The notes beneath the pieces were generated by a model. That model was not told where the DNA came from, ran no database searches, and saw only the letters and a program-made list of their open reading frames with translations. The position numbers and the translations under genes were made by a program. DNA of 64,000 bases from Gorsachius magnificus (Eukaryota > Chordata > Aves > Pelecaniformes > Ardeidae), in contig CM067081.1 of NCBI GenBank assembly GCA_034008185.1, forward strand, positions 104,913,265 to 104,977,264, written 5' to 3'. The stretch's first letter is position 1; each line of letters starts with the position of its first letter. This document shows positions 12,168 to 23,989 of this stretch, piece after piece.

Positions 12168-14619
12168 CAAGCATTTTTACTCAGGGAGACTTACCATGAC
12201 TTGACAGTCCCTGTGAACTCAGTCAAATGCATCTGTGGTTCAGTTTCTCATTTATCAATGAGAGGAGGGAATTCTGCTTCCCTGTCCCACAGTGGTCTCA
12301 AGCATGAAAGTCTTTGAAGTCTTGAAACGTGTCTGTCAGTCATAGCAATGTGGGCTATATAAATTATTTAGCTTGATAGTGAGAATGAAAAGATGGAGCA
12401 GAACACTTCAAAGGTGGGGAGAGGAGTTTATATTGGGTAACCAATGTAACAACATGGTAAACTCTTCTCTGAACTGAGGCTATGAATTCATTTTTCTGTT
12501 CTTAATTCATACTTGAAAATATGCTCTCTTAGGCAAAAAATATGAACTGGAAAAGATGCTTGATAATAAGGACAATTTAAAACCTACATTTCAAATAACA
12601 CTTAACATTTTACACCATTTGGAATATCAGTTTTCCTAGTATTTTCAGCCAGTGTACATTTTTATTTAAATTGAATTAAACTGTTTAGCCACATGTGCAT
12701 GCCAGTTTAAATAGTGCTGTTTGGAGAACATTATTTTCACCTTTATTGGACAAAAAGTATCATAGGATGTTGCCTTGCCCTGGAAATTGAACCCAGTTGG
12801 AAATAAATGAACTGCGATACAGCCAGGCCTGGAAACTGTAAAATAAAAATCTTCTTAGCAGAAAGGTACACATCTTAAATGCTTCAGTGTTGTTATCTTT
12901 TAAGAAGACGGAATGTTTTCTGGGACTATATCCCATGAAAATAGCTGAACTTTACAGAATTCATGTTATAACTTTGCATGCTTCCATAGATAGACCAGGT
13001 TTCTAATAGCATCCATTTGATTTTAAACATATAAAATATGCCTTACTACTGCATATCCTACAGTCTCCAACCACAATTACTGTCCCACTACAATACATTC
13101 TGTGTACTGAGAATGTGACAGACAGTCCTGGCCTCATGGTTTGCAGACTAGATACACAGATGATGAGGAAAAGATACTTACCATCACCATCCTTGTTTTG
13201 TTTGTGAATTGACTTCAGAAGGGTTTGGATAAAGTCCTAGATGAATGCTATGTCCATAACACAGCTAATAATTCAGTATAGGTCTCTTGACTTCTAGAAG
13301 TGTCTACAGATCATTCACTCGAAAAAAATTTCCAAACAGCAGAAGCCACAGATTTCCCTGCAGAGTCTTATGAACAGGTCATATGAAAAATATGGCCAAC
13401 ATTAGCAGAATTTTACAGATTAAAAATATCCCATAGGACTATTCCTCTGAAAGCTTGGAGAAACATTAAATACCTATAATCAGGAATACATATGCTTCCT
13501 GGAAAAGAGAAATGTTTTCTTTATAAATGATGGCAAGTGCTTTACACCAATCAATATTCTTTTCCATTCTTCATGCTATTCAAATTTGAAAACATGATTC
13601 AGTCATCCAAAATACTATATTTTTAATACCTGTAATTATTTGGTGATGCAACCTATAAGAATATGCATTCTCTTGCTACTTGGAAGATAATATTTCTGTT
13701 CTTTTTTTATTTGTATTTAAACATTTCATAGAATAGTTAATTTTGACAGGTCATCTAGGAGAAATTATGTGCTCTCATTGTACTGGTGGTGAACCTGGGA
13801 CAGGCAACCTATTCACCAGAGGAAGCTTACCAGTGTACTGGCCCAATATCATTGTACCACCACCTTGAAAATAACCTTCTAGTGGATGCTATAGCTACAT
13901 CTGTACTGATAAATAAAAGAGTGCCATGACAAAGTCTGTTCTGGAGCTATCTCATCACTATGGTTAAATTGTTAGAAGACAGTTTCAGTCTGGGCCAGTT
14001 TGTTCTCTCATCCTAAACGCTGCACTTCCCATCAGACATCCTGTGGCTGACAAATTCCTAGGCCTACATCCCTTCTGGGAGATATGAGTTACGCCATTAT
14101 GCTAATAAAAGTTGGGGTATAGTTATCTCAGCCACATATTTCTTAGGTTAATTGGCTCTTAAGATATTTCAGATTTTCATTGCTGCTTTCTAATGCTCTA
14201 ATTTTTGTGTCCAGATCTTGTAAAACAATTAATGTCAGTGGGCAGTTGTATCCCAGAGAATCAGAGTAAATTAAAAAAACCTTGGTGCATATCTCAGAGT
14301 AACTCAGTGAAAAGTGCTTTGAAGATCCAGTATCTTAATTTCTTTTTCTCTAAATCTAGATATCTTTCCATTCCCTATCAATTACATAAGACTGTCAGCA
14401 AATTACTAACAAGTGAAATGCTAGCTTTAAGAGACCATTTAATTTGTGAAGCTGTGGGATTGATTTCTTTCTTTCTTTCTTTCTTTCCTTCTTTTTTTTT
14501 TTTTTTTTTCCAACACTTTACATTTTAAATTCTTGGGAGCTCATTCTGGCAGCATGTCACCAAAGTGACAGATGATATTTGTCTTCAGGAAGACAAACTG
14601 TATCATTCTTAGTGAGCAC
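12168..14619. other. Non-viral spacer between the inverted LTRs
   Basis: About 2.45 kb of AT-rich sequence with no retroviral gag, pol or env similarity, primer-binding site or polypurine tract that I can see. The two flanking LTRs are therefore not the ends of one provirus in the normal sense. The largest open frame (14205-14528, 107 codons) runs into a TTTC/T microsatellite and is not credible as a gene. Stretches near 12210-12265 and 13105-13160 faintly recall ancient amniote SINE-type sequence, but too weakly to annotate. Confidence 0.6.
14464..14509. repeat. (TTTC)n microsatellite followed by T18
   Basis: About six TTTC units (14464-14488) run into a homopolymer of 18 T (14492-14509), ending about 110 bp before LTR copy B. 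Confidence 0.95.
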
Positions 14620-15562
14620 TGTATGGCAGGCTGACCCTGGCTGGGCACCAGGTGCCCACCAAAGCCCCTCTATCACTCCCCTCCTCAACTGGACAGGGGA
14701 GAGAAAATATAACAAAAGGCTCATGGGGCGAGATAAGGACAGGGAGAGATCACTCACCAATTACCGTCACAGGCAAAACAGGCTCAACTTGGGGAAATTA
14801 ACTTAATTTATTACCAACCAAATCAGAGTAGGGTAATGAGAAATAAAACCAAATCTTAAAGCACCTTCCCCCCACCCCTCCCTTCTTCCCGCGCTTAACT
14901 TTACTCCTGATTTTCCCTACCTCCTCCCTCCCAGTGGCTCAGGGGGACGGGGAGTGGAGGTTGGGGTCAGTTCATCACATGTTGTGTCTGCCGCTCCTTC
15001 CACCTCAGGGGAGGACTCCTCACCCTCTTCCCCTTCTCCAGCATGGGGTCCCTCTCGTGGGAGCAGTCTTCCTGGTTTCCCAGGGCCCCAACCAAGGGTT
15101 TCCCGCCTGCAGCGTGGGCTTCCCACGGGGTCACAGCCTCCTTTGGGCATCCATCTGCTCCAGTGTGGGGTCCTCCCTGGGCTGCAGTGGATATCTGCTC
15201 CCCTGTTGGCCTCCATGGGCTGCAGGGGGACAGGCTGCCTCACCGTGGGCTGCACCAGAGGTTGCCGGGGAATCTCTGCTCCAGCGCCTGGAGCACCTCC
15301 TCCATCTCCTGCTGCACTGACCTTGATGTCTTCAGCGCTTTTTTCTCCTATATATTCTCACTACTCTCTCCCAGATGCACTTGCGCATTTTTTTTTCCCT
15401 TCTTAAATACTTTATCCCATAGGTGCTACCACCGTCACTGATGGGCTTGGCCTTGGCCAATGGCAGGTCTACCTTGGAGCCAGCTGGCATTAGCTGTATT
15501 GGATATGAAGCCACCCCTGTATCTCCCCTGCTACCAAAACCTTGCCATGTAAACCCAGTACA
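14620..15562 (-). mobile_element. Solo LTR, same family as copy A, inverted (copy B, 943 bp)
   Basis: The reverse complement of this segment matches copy A almost base for base over most of its length. It starts TGTACTGGG at 15562 and ends near 14620. Its last ~20 bp have diverged (...GCCATACA instead of ...CCACCACA). The TATA-like box is at 15402-15409 and the polyadenylation signal at 14807-14812, both on the minus strand. Copy B lacks about 28 bp near its 5' end and has a 41-bp central block (15069-15109) where copy A has an unrelated 213-bp block (11507-11719). No clean target-site duplication is visible. Plus-strand open frames of 128-150 codons inside it (for example 14954-15406) are antisense, Pro/Ser-rich by composition, and mirrored in copy A; they are not genes. 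Confidence 0.85.
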
Positions 15563-16620
15563 TCTTGCCTCAGACTGCCTGGGAAAGGAATCTACAATCA
15601 CTCTTACTCAGAAATGTAATCTCACATCAAAGCGAGACATGTTTTGCAGGGAATAGCATAAACTCTCTGTACAGAATTTGCACATTCTGTCTATGGAGTG
15701 AAGACTTCAAAATTTAACTAGTTGACTTTGTGTTAACATGTATTCTGAAAGAAGTGAAAGACAATTTAAATCCATACTTAAGTATCAAAGCAGGCTCCTT
15801 CCTCAGAGAAGTCTCAATCAAATTCAAAACTCAGACATCCCAAATCTTGAGCCTAATAAAATTAGTATTTTTTTTGATCAGAGAAAAAATCAGATGTACC
15901 AAACCTAAGGACATCATCAGTCTTTCTCTTGTCCTGATTTAATTAATTTCATTCTATAACCCTGACAGCTAACCTTGTTTATATAGTTGTAGGCAGGAGA
16001 AGAACAAAAATAGCTAAGAAAAACAAATTTTCCAAACACATTATGTCATTGGAAAGGATCCTAGATGAGATTTACATGGCAAAAATAAGTACCTAATGTG
16101 CTCAAATGAGAAATGATAACAAGAAAGTTGCTAAGCTGACAAAAACTAAATACATTTCTTTTAAGATGTACCTAAGCCCTTCTGACATTTATTATGGTGT
16201 CTTAAACATAAAATGCAGTTTTTCCCTTGTTCTAGATAGAGTGAGGCCTGTTTGGCACAGCTGGGAGAAGGTGGGGTGCAGCTGTTGTAAATCACTGCAA
16301 GTTTGTTTCTGATGGAGGGTCTTTATGAAGCAACTGGAGTACCTCCACTGGCAATGGCCCTAAGGTAAAAGCAAATTGCAGTATGACTCCAACCTGGTCT
16401 TCCTGGACTTTCCTGCTTTCTGTAAGTGGATTTCTTTTCAGAGACATACCATTCTTTAAAATGAAACATTATTTGTCTTTTCTGTGGTAACATATATGAT
16501 AGTTCCAGGTTACTTTTGTACTGAATAACCATATGGGCTTGCCCATTTTGCTTGTATTTTGTGGGCTTAGAAGCTCTGAGGAAAAAAAACCCTCTAGTAT
16601 ACAGTTATTGTGGTTTGAGA
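15563..16620. other. Unique AT-rich DNA between LTR copy B and the third LTR
   Basis: No gene, repeat or retroviral internal sequence is recognisable. Open frames are at most about 77 codons, and the one at 15423-15656 begins inside LTR copy B. Confidence 0.55.
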
Positions 16621-16625
16621 TCCTG
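16621..16625. repeat. Target-site duplication TCCTG, left copy
   Basis: Five bases directly before the LTR, repeated exactly after it at 17194-17198. A 5-bp duplication is the footprint of retroviral integration and fixes the LTR boundaries. Confidence 0.85.
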
Positions 16626-17193
16626 TGTCGGCTGGCAACTAAGCACCATGCAGCCGCTCGCTCACTCCCCCCCCACCCTCAGTGGGATGGGGGAGAGAAT
16701 CAGAGAATTGGAAAAGTAAGACCCGTGGGTTGAGATAGAGACAGTTTAATAAGAGAGAATAATAATAATAATGGTAAGAAAATATACAGAATACATAAAA
16801 CAAGTGATGCACAATGCAATTGCTCACCACCCGCTGATCGATGCCCAGCCTGTCCCAAGCCGCGATCACTCTGCCCGAGCCACGATCGCACAGCCTGAGC
16901 TGCGATCACTCTGCCCGTGACCGACCGACCCACCAACCCCCCCAAGCATGACGTTCTATGGTATGGAATAGCTCTTTGGTCAGTTTGGGTCCTAGCTGTG
17001 CTGTACTCCCAGCTTGTTATGCACCTGGCCGAGCAGGAGAAGCTCAAAAAGTCCTTGAGCAGTCTGAGCACTGCTTGGCAACAACTAAAAACATCAGCGT
17101 GTTATCAACATTCTTCTAGTACTAAATCCAAAGCACAGCACTATGCTAGCTTCTGTGAAGAAAATTAACTCTATCCCAGCCGAAACCAGGACA
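16626..17193 (-). mobile_element. Solo LTR of a second avian endogenous retrovirus family (568 bp), with intact 5-bp TSD
   Basis: Read on the minus strand it starts TGTCCTGGTTTCGGCTGG and ends with ...GCCGACA, giving TG...CA termini. It is bounded by perfect TCCTG direct repeats at 16621-16625 and 17194-17198. Orientation is taken from my recognition of the 5' end as that of a very common bird LTR, and from a TATTAAAC polyadenylation-like signal near 16743-16750 on the minus strand. GC-rich tandem 20-bp units occupy 16859-16918. There is no internal retroviral sequence, so it is a solo LTR. It differs in sequence from the inverted LTR pair upstream. Clean termini and duplication suggest it is younger than the pair or better preserved. 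Confidence 0.88.
16859..16918. repeat. Three 20-bp tandem units inside the LTR
   Basis: Units at 16859-16878, 16879-16898 and 16899-16918 share the pattern GCyrCGATC(A/G)C...GCCyG. The first and third are closest to each other and the middle one more diverged. Sequence just upstream (about 16834-16857) may be a fourth, more degenerate unit. Such minisatellites inside LTRs often vary in copy number between insertions. Confidence 0.85.
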
Positions 17194-17198
17194 TCCTG
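17194..17198. repeat. Target-site duplication TCCTG, right copy
   Basis: Exact match to 16621-16625, directly adjoining the LTR end. Confidence 0.85.
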
Positions 17199-20100
17199 TC
17201 AGATTCTCCTACTGGCCAAATGGGTCAATATGTTCTTTGCCATGCTTTTTTGGATGATGTGTGAAAAAATATGAAACACTTTTCCATTTATTTATGAAGT
17301 TTTTTTAAATTAATACTTCAGTGAAACATAACAATTAAGTATTGAAATTTCCCCTATCTGATAACAAATATGTGTATGCTTTTCATTCAGAGGAATTTGA
17401 TTTACTCCTCCTTTTTACAATAGACAGCATAAAAACTTTGTTTGGGGAAAGTCTAGAGATTTTCATATCCGATTTTACCATGCAATGTCTTTTGACTAGT
17501 CCTATGACACAGTCCTTTGTGACCTACCAGTTTCTACATCTCAGCATTAGAATTAAAAGATAGCAAAATAAAGTTTGATGGCTACCAAAAAGGAAGGACT
17601 TGGTCTAATTGTAATGAAATCTTTACCAGCTTCCTTCTTTGTGCTGACAATCAGTTAATATTACATAGCACTGCAAGGCATTGATCATTTTGACCTTTCT
17701 CATTTTGAAGCAGGAAATGTTTAGCTTTTCATTGCATTTCCAGTTCAAATAATAGTTGTCCATTTTGTTTAATTGTATTATTTCAGACTACAGTACTGCA
17801 CACATTTGTATATTTGGCATGGTGTCCCTGAATCATCCATGACCAAGAATTGTGAGGTCAGTTGTTGTAAAAACATTTGGCTTGAACTGAGCTTGCAGCT
17901 AGGGAAACCTTTGCCTGTGTTTTATTTGCTATTTAAGTAGTTTCTGTTTATTTTCTGCGCTTAATGGATACTGTACTTGACCTCATTGCTGATAACACCA
18001 TGCAAGCTGGCACAGCCATATTTGCAGTGATACCATTTCCAATCAATCTGTCCATATACTTAAAAGGTTTTTTTTTTTCTTTTCAAATAAAACCAGTGTT
18101 ATTAAGGTCGATACAGATTGTGCTCAAAGTGTTCAAAATACTGCTCTAAAGGCTCATTCTCTGTGTGAGATGTTACTTGTGAAATGTGCAGCAGTGTTAG
18201 AATGCAGCACCATCACTCCATACATATATATACATATTCATATTGATTGATTGAAGGTATTATATATCCAGAACATCCAAAGAAGTTTTGCTTTTAAAGG
18301 CAAAATTAACACACTTTAAAATGAAAGGAGGAACAGCATTGCACAGATTTTGTCTTCTCTACTTCTGATGTGAAACATTTGAATCCAGCATAGAGAAATT
18401 GAAAGATTTTGTTTTGATTTGTTTTGTTTTAACTTTAGGTAGTTGGTGATTGAATCAACTCTGCCCAATTTTCTCTGATATAGCTATGTTTCATCAGGAC
18501 AGATATAACATTGTAGTTCAAACTGTAGAAATTTCCAAACAAGATCAGGAAGCCAATTGCCTGGGATAGAAATAACTTCAAATTTCACACAGTAGGCCAA
18601 TCTTGGTAGTATGGAAGTCAATGGAAAAATTCCCCTAAACTTCTTTGGGGACAGCATTTCAAACAGAAGAACTGTCTACAGCTTCTTGTCCTTCCACTAA
18701 CAGTTTGTATTTAGAGTTCCTGTCACTTTTGTTTGCAGAAGTAACTTAGGGAATCAATCTAGTTCCAAAAAATACCTTTAAGTTCATGCATCACGTGGAT
18801 ACTGAAGTCTTTGAAAAATACCGCTGTAGGAGAAGCTACTGTATTTCCATTGAACACCAATCAGCCTAGAAATATCAGAAGCTACCCACTGTAAGAGTCC
18901 TAGCACTTTGGCAGTGCATGTCATTGGCCTCTGCACAATACACGGGTATTGTTCCAGCTGCCCCTTTGGGAAATTTTTTTAAGTGCTGCTCAGAAAGTGT
19001 TGACATTTTCTGCTGTGGATAGCAGTGAGCTTAGGAACTGGCCATAGGATGAAAAATACAAGCACATTAAGGAAAGGAAAGAAAACTTTGGCCCCCTTGT
19101 GTTAGTCTGCAGCACAGTTTCCCCTACATGTGATGGACTTGGAAAAGATTGAAAAGTAGTTGTTGAAGAAAGGGTGAAAGAAGATACCTAGTACTATCTG
19201 CACAGTGTCTTAATTCCGTGGGTAATGTTACAGTTGTTTTATCTATAAAGCTGTTTATCTATAAACCCTTATTAAACTAAAAACAAACAACATTTTTCAA
19301 AATTTATGGGGTCTGATACTTTTTTTTTTTCCTCAATAGCATGCAAAACACTTTGCAAGGCTAATGTAATTCTTATATAAACTTACATGTACAATTTCAT
19401 CTTCCTCACAGTCATCAAACCACACAATTTTTAAATGAGCATCCTATTAGTATACAATGCTATAATGTAACATAGGGAGCTGTCATTAGTCCATATTTTC
19501 ACACTTTTGATATGCAGAAACTCCTTCAGCAGGGAATGAGAACTTCACAAAATGTTATCTTGTAAACAAAACTAAATCAAGAACAGATTTAGAAATAATG
19601 TGAAAAAAACATTTGAGGTTTGTCTCTCACCCAGTACTTGGCAGTTTGCAAATTAGGATTTCATTACAAACTGTACAGAATATTATGTATAAATCTGCTG
19701 GTTGAGAATGATGCCAGCTCCTCCAAACTGAAGAATCATAGAAGAAAAATGTTTAGTATCCTTTACTGGCATATATGTATTTGTCTATCATCACCTCTTC
19801 AAATATCTAAATTGTGAACAGTTTTGTTTTTCAGCCCGTTTAGTAACCAATTTTCCCTAACTCTGGCAGTGAATTTTGTAGCCAAACTGAGATCACTAGC
19901 AAAGTAGAAAGGAAATAATTATTAAAAAGCTTGGCTTCCACCTTTAACTGAACACAGCTTCATGAAGTTATAATTAGATGTCCTGGTAGGATATGAAGTA
20001 GTACCCTTGAAACTGGGGGCAATTTACAGCAGCTGTACTGAACCATACCTGTGAGAATTTGGTCTTAATTCCATGTGTTCCTCATCTTACGTTGATAAGA

Positions 20101-20636
20101 CTGTTGTGCAAACCTTTATTAGAACTGTCTGAACTTAAGAAAAAATAAAACACAATATGCGCCCAGCAGTTAGGAACATTAACGGCCAGTTGCTGCGTGT
20201 TGAGACTCAGAGCATGTCAGAAATGTCTGCAAAAATGCCAGATTTGGAGCTAGTGTCTATAGGGTAGCTCCCTGAAAAGATCAATGGCAACCTCTGCATG
20301 TCTTTGGCATTTGTGCCACTTACTTTGAGGACCTACAATGAGCAAAACATCTCAAGCTTGTGTGTGATGTAACAACAGATGCTGGGGAAGTTCCCCAGCC
20401 TCCTTGTATACGGGACTGAGTAGACTGCATTTCTGCAGAGATTGTCTAGCAGTTATCTCCTGAGAAGTCCTGTCCTAGCAATGCTGTATGGTCTCTGCAG
20501 TTTCCTAGAAAAAACCTTTGTCTTTTTGGCACTACAGCAAAACTTCAACCAAGTAAGTTCAATGCCAGAGTATAAATTTTATACCTTGGCTTGACTTTTA
20601 ATAGTAGCACCAGGGGAATTAGTGATGCTGCTGGCT

Positions 20637-20661
20637 ACACCCTGACTCCACATCAGGGTGT
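20637..20661. repeat. Small perfect stem-loop (9-bp arms, 7-nt loop)
   Basis: ACACCCTGA pairs with TCAGGGTGT across CTCCACA. It is isolated in unique sequence, with no T-run or other context suggesting function. Confidence 0.75.
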
Positions 20662-23600
20662 GGATCCCTGGCCCAGCCCATTCAGTGTATCAGTTTTCGT
20701 AGTACATAGCCTTACTGCAAATGTCTAAGTTGCCAATCTGAGTAAGAGCTTATGGCCAAGCTGTTAATCTTTCTGCATGCTATTTCAGATACAGTCTATA
20801 TGACTGCCTATCTTTTTCTGTGGAGACTGTAGCATCAGTTGTTATATCAGAAGGTTCTTACAGCAGCTGCAACAAAATATGGAAAGTCTTGCAAGAACAT
20901 ATGCTGTTCTTGTCTCCTTTTTTACTGAGATGAATCTCTGCTTCAGCAAAATATAAGTATAGCACGTAGTAACTGGATTGGGAGTCAGAAATTTTTAAGA
21001 GTGTTCATATCTGGTGTTCTGTTTCAGGCTTAACATAAATTTTCTTTTAAAATGTTTATGTGATTGCAGTTGGTATCAAATGGCATGGTAAATATAACCC
21101 ATAGTTTAAAAATATTATTTATTAAGAGACTGAAAGAAATAAGTAAAGGAAACAGGATTGTAAATACACAAACCAAAAGCTGAAACACTTTTTGAAGTAT
21201 TACCATAACAAGATTAATTGGTGCTAAAGCTCTAAATTATGTCATTCTCTGTCATGTGTCCAGAAAGTACAGAATGTAAAATGTTCAAAGTATCCTAAAA
21301 ATGGTCTGTGTTGTAAGAATTGCAATAAGTGCTTGAAGATAACCAGATAGCAGCAGATTCAGTAATTCACACAGAAACTATCATGCTTACCTTTAGAATA
21401 CCTTGGCCTATTACTGGTGTTCTGTGAAAAGCAGTGCTTCCAGTACAGTTTTTACACCATTTTAAATATAAGGTCTCAATAAGAGCTGAAGTTCCATAAT
21501 GGTTGAGGGGTGGAGTAGAACTTATCTTGTCTTGAATTAGAATTTTTGCGGTAAAGATAACAACAGAGCCATATCTTTTCTTTTTATTCATTGGCTGGTG
21601 CAGTGAAAAGGTCATTAACTGCATGAGCCTGTAGTGTCTGTACACAGTCGTGTGATCCAAGCCTTTCTGAGCAGTTGTTGAAGGAGAAGAGATGGCCAAA
21701 ATAGCTAGACTTGAAAACCATTATCTAAATTATTTTGTATTTGGTTTTTTTAGACAAGGAGACAAACACCATCTCCAGTGCAGCAGGGGAGTAGGACTCT
21801 TTACTGTGACTATGCTGTCACTCAAAATCAGGGGTAAAATTGCTGTAGACTTTCTCTTCCCTAAACAGACCCTAGGGAAGAAAGAGTAAGAGTAATTTTA
21901 TTGGTTCCTTTGCCTTTCGTCACTCAGGGAAAGCATAAGAAATGCTGAAAATAGATATTTATGAGAAAAACAATTGCTCCCTTAGACAGTTCTGAAGGCT
22001 GTGCTTCACCTAAAGCCCTTGCGATGAATTTGTTGAGGGGTTGCAACATCCAGTCAAATTCAGATTCTGAGTCACGGCATGGGACCATGAGGAAAGAGAT
22101 CCATGCCAGTGTACAACATCAGTGATTGTGCAACTGCTAGAAGTGATGGGTAATACTGTAACTTCAGTTTTATTCCCATCTTTCCTCCTTGTAGATTGTA
22201 AGCTGTGAATAACAAGAAGCTCATATACACTCGTAGGTACTATAGGAACATGCCTCTGTCAAAGGGTACAGTTATTTATTAATTCTTGATTTATCCATCT
22301 GTATTAAATGGAGGGAAAATCCAACACATGCTGGTATGTGAGGAGATTTTTAGTTTTTCATATAAAACTATTTGGAACTGTTTATATCCACTCGTTCTGG
22401 GATCTGTGACCTGATCCATTTGTACACAATTCATCTGTATTTAGCTTGGACACAGTACAAGTGTGAAACTTCTTGCAGGCTGCATATAATCATGACATCA
22501 CCCAAGATTTCATTTTGGGTCAGATGCAGCATTGCTGTGTCCTCTCTGGAGCCAGGGCAGGTTGAATACAATTCACTATATGACTGAGTGTCTACTGTTT
22601 AATACTGCAAGACTTGTCCCATGGTAGCACTAGTGAGGATCTGAATGTTCCATTCTCTTCCTTGATCTGGCAGGAATAGCAATGCAGACGTTATCTAGTC
22701 CAAGCAATGACACATGCTTTGCTAGGGAGTAGTGAATCCAATTTCATTTGTGCATAATTAAGAGGAAAGAGCATATTAAAAATGAAGCAATCACTTCTTT
22801 TAGCAGCTTTGACAATATGCCAAAGACAAAAGTAAAGCAGCAGACTTTTTTATACACGTGACTTAGTCTGTATGAGATATTGTTGTGACAATCAATCTCC
22901 ATGACGGATGGATATTTTTTAAAGTCTGCTGTGATTTGTATTTATATAAGCAAAATGTGCAACGTGGACTGTAATAAGTACATGTAACTTTTCTGAACAC
23001 ATAGTATCAAGGCTATTTTTATACTCTCATTTGTTGTCCATAACACCTTTACCGCCTGTCTTTGCTACTGATATCCTGCACAGAGGTTATACAGTGGCTC
23101 TAAAGTGGTAGCACACCATATAAACACTTAAATCAGGAGGGTGGTCCCTACTGCTCTGTATTCACCCACACGGAATGAGAAAAGTAGATGGGTTAACTGG
23201 CTTCAAATACCTAAGGGCAGAACAACTGTAAAAAGCTCTGAGAAGATGCTTCAGAAGCCAGCAGGTTCACAGCATCCCCTGGCTGCTGTGCCTCCTTTGA
23301 CAATGGTTGATCAGTGATGTAGGAGGTGTGTGCTGGTTCTCAGTGACAGCCCGTTCTGCTGGAGAAGTCCTCACGTGCTGGGTACACCAGCATAGTTTAG
23401 CCTCACTGTAACTAGGAATCAGCCAGAGTTCCTGCTTTTGTTGATATAATCAAATCTGTACCAGAGTATCTTATTCTATTAATGATCTTCAGTAATTAAA
23501 TTATTTGAATAAGGAATGGTATTGTTAAAGGAGAGGTTAGAACTCAGTGTTGGCCAGGATTTTTAAAAATGGGCAGTGAAAGAAGTTCTTCCTCCAATGA

Positions 23601-23951
23601 GTGTCCATCTGGAGACAATAGGAAGGACTGTACTGTGAAAAAGTTTCTCAGAGTTTTAGAAAAATGGGGGCTTATTGCTTGTCTTCACTGCAACAAGGGC
23701 ACTCGAAATCCGGAAGTAACATATTTGAAATTTTTGTTCCTCTTTATGAATTTTTAAGGGAATGTCCAGCTCAACAACAAACACAGTGAATGTAATAATT
23801 CACACTGTGGAATCTGTGAGTTCAGAATATTGTCTGAATTGTGATTTCTGATAATGATGTTCTGCAGTTCTAGATTATTTTTAGCAAATGCTCAGTCAGA
23901 CATTTATGTGGTTTAGGGAGTCCTCTCTAGTAGTGGTTCTCACAGCTTTGT

Positions 23952-23989
23952 ATCAGTTTAATTTTTAATTATCAGTTTAATTTTTAATT
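23952..23989. repeat. Exact tandem duplication of a 19-bp AT-rich unit
   Basis: A unit beginning ATCAGTTTAATTTTTAATT occurs twice head to tail (23952-23970, 23971-23989) with no mismatch, so the duplication is probably recent. Confidence 0.9.

Noticed and set aside
12205..12270. Possible MIR-like SINE (CAGTTTCTCATTTATCAATG)
   Set aside because: Resemblance is limited to one short block and could be chance; no tRNA-derived head is visible.
13105..13165. Possible ancient amniote repeat (GACAGACAGTCCTGGCCTCA block)
   Set aside because: Only a few dozen bases recall a known repeat wording, with no reliable boundaries.
13725..13780. Possible minus-strand CR1 tail (CATAGAATAGTT)
   Set aside because: The octamer-like word occurs once and the following sequence does not continue as CR1 convincingly.
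14954..15406. 150-codon plus-strand open frame, with overlapping 128- and 132-codon frames
   Set aside because: It lies antisense inside LTR copy B, is mirrored in copy A (11168-11659, minus) and is explained by GC-rich LTR composition. No coding motif is seen.
11020..15562. A full provirus bounded by the two similar LTRs
   Set aside because: The LTRs are inverted to each other and the spacer lacks primer-binding site, polypurine tract and any gag, pol or env similarity.
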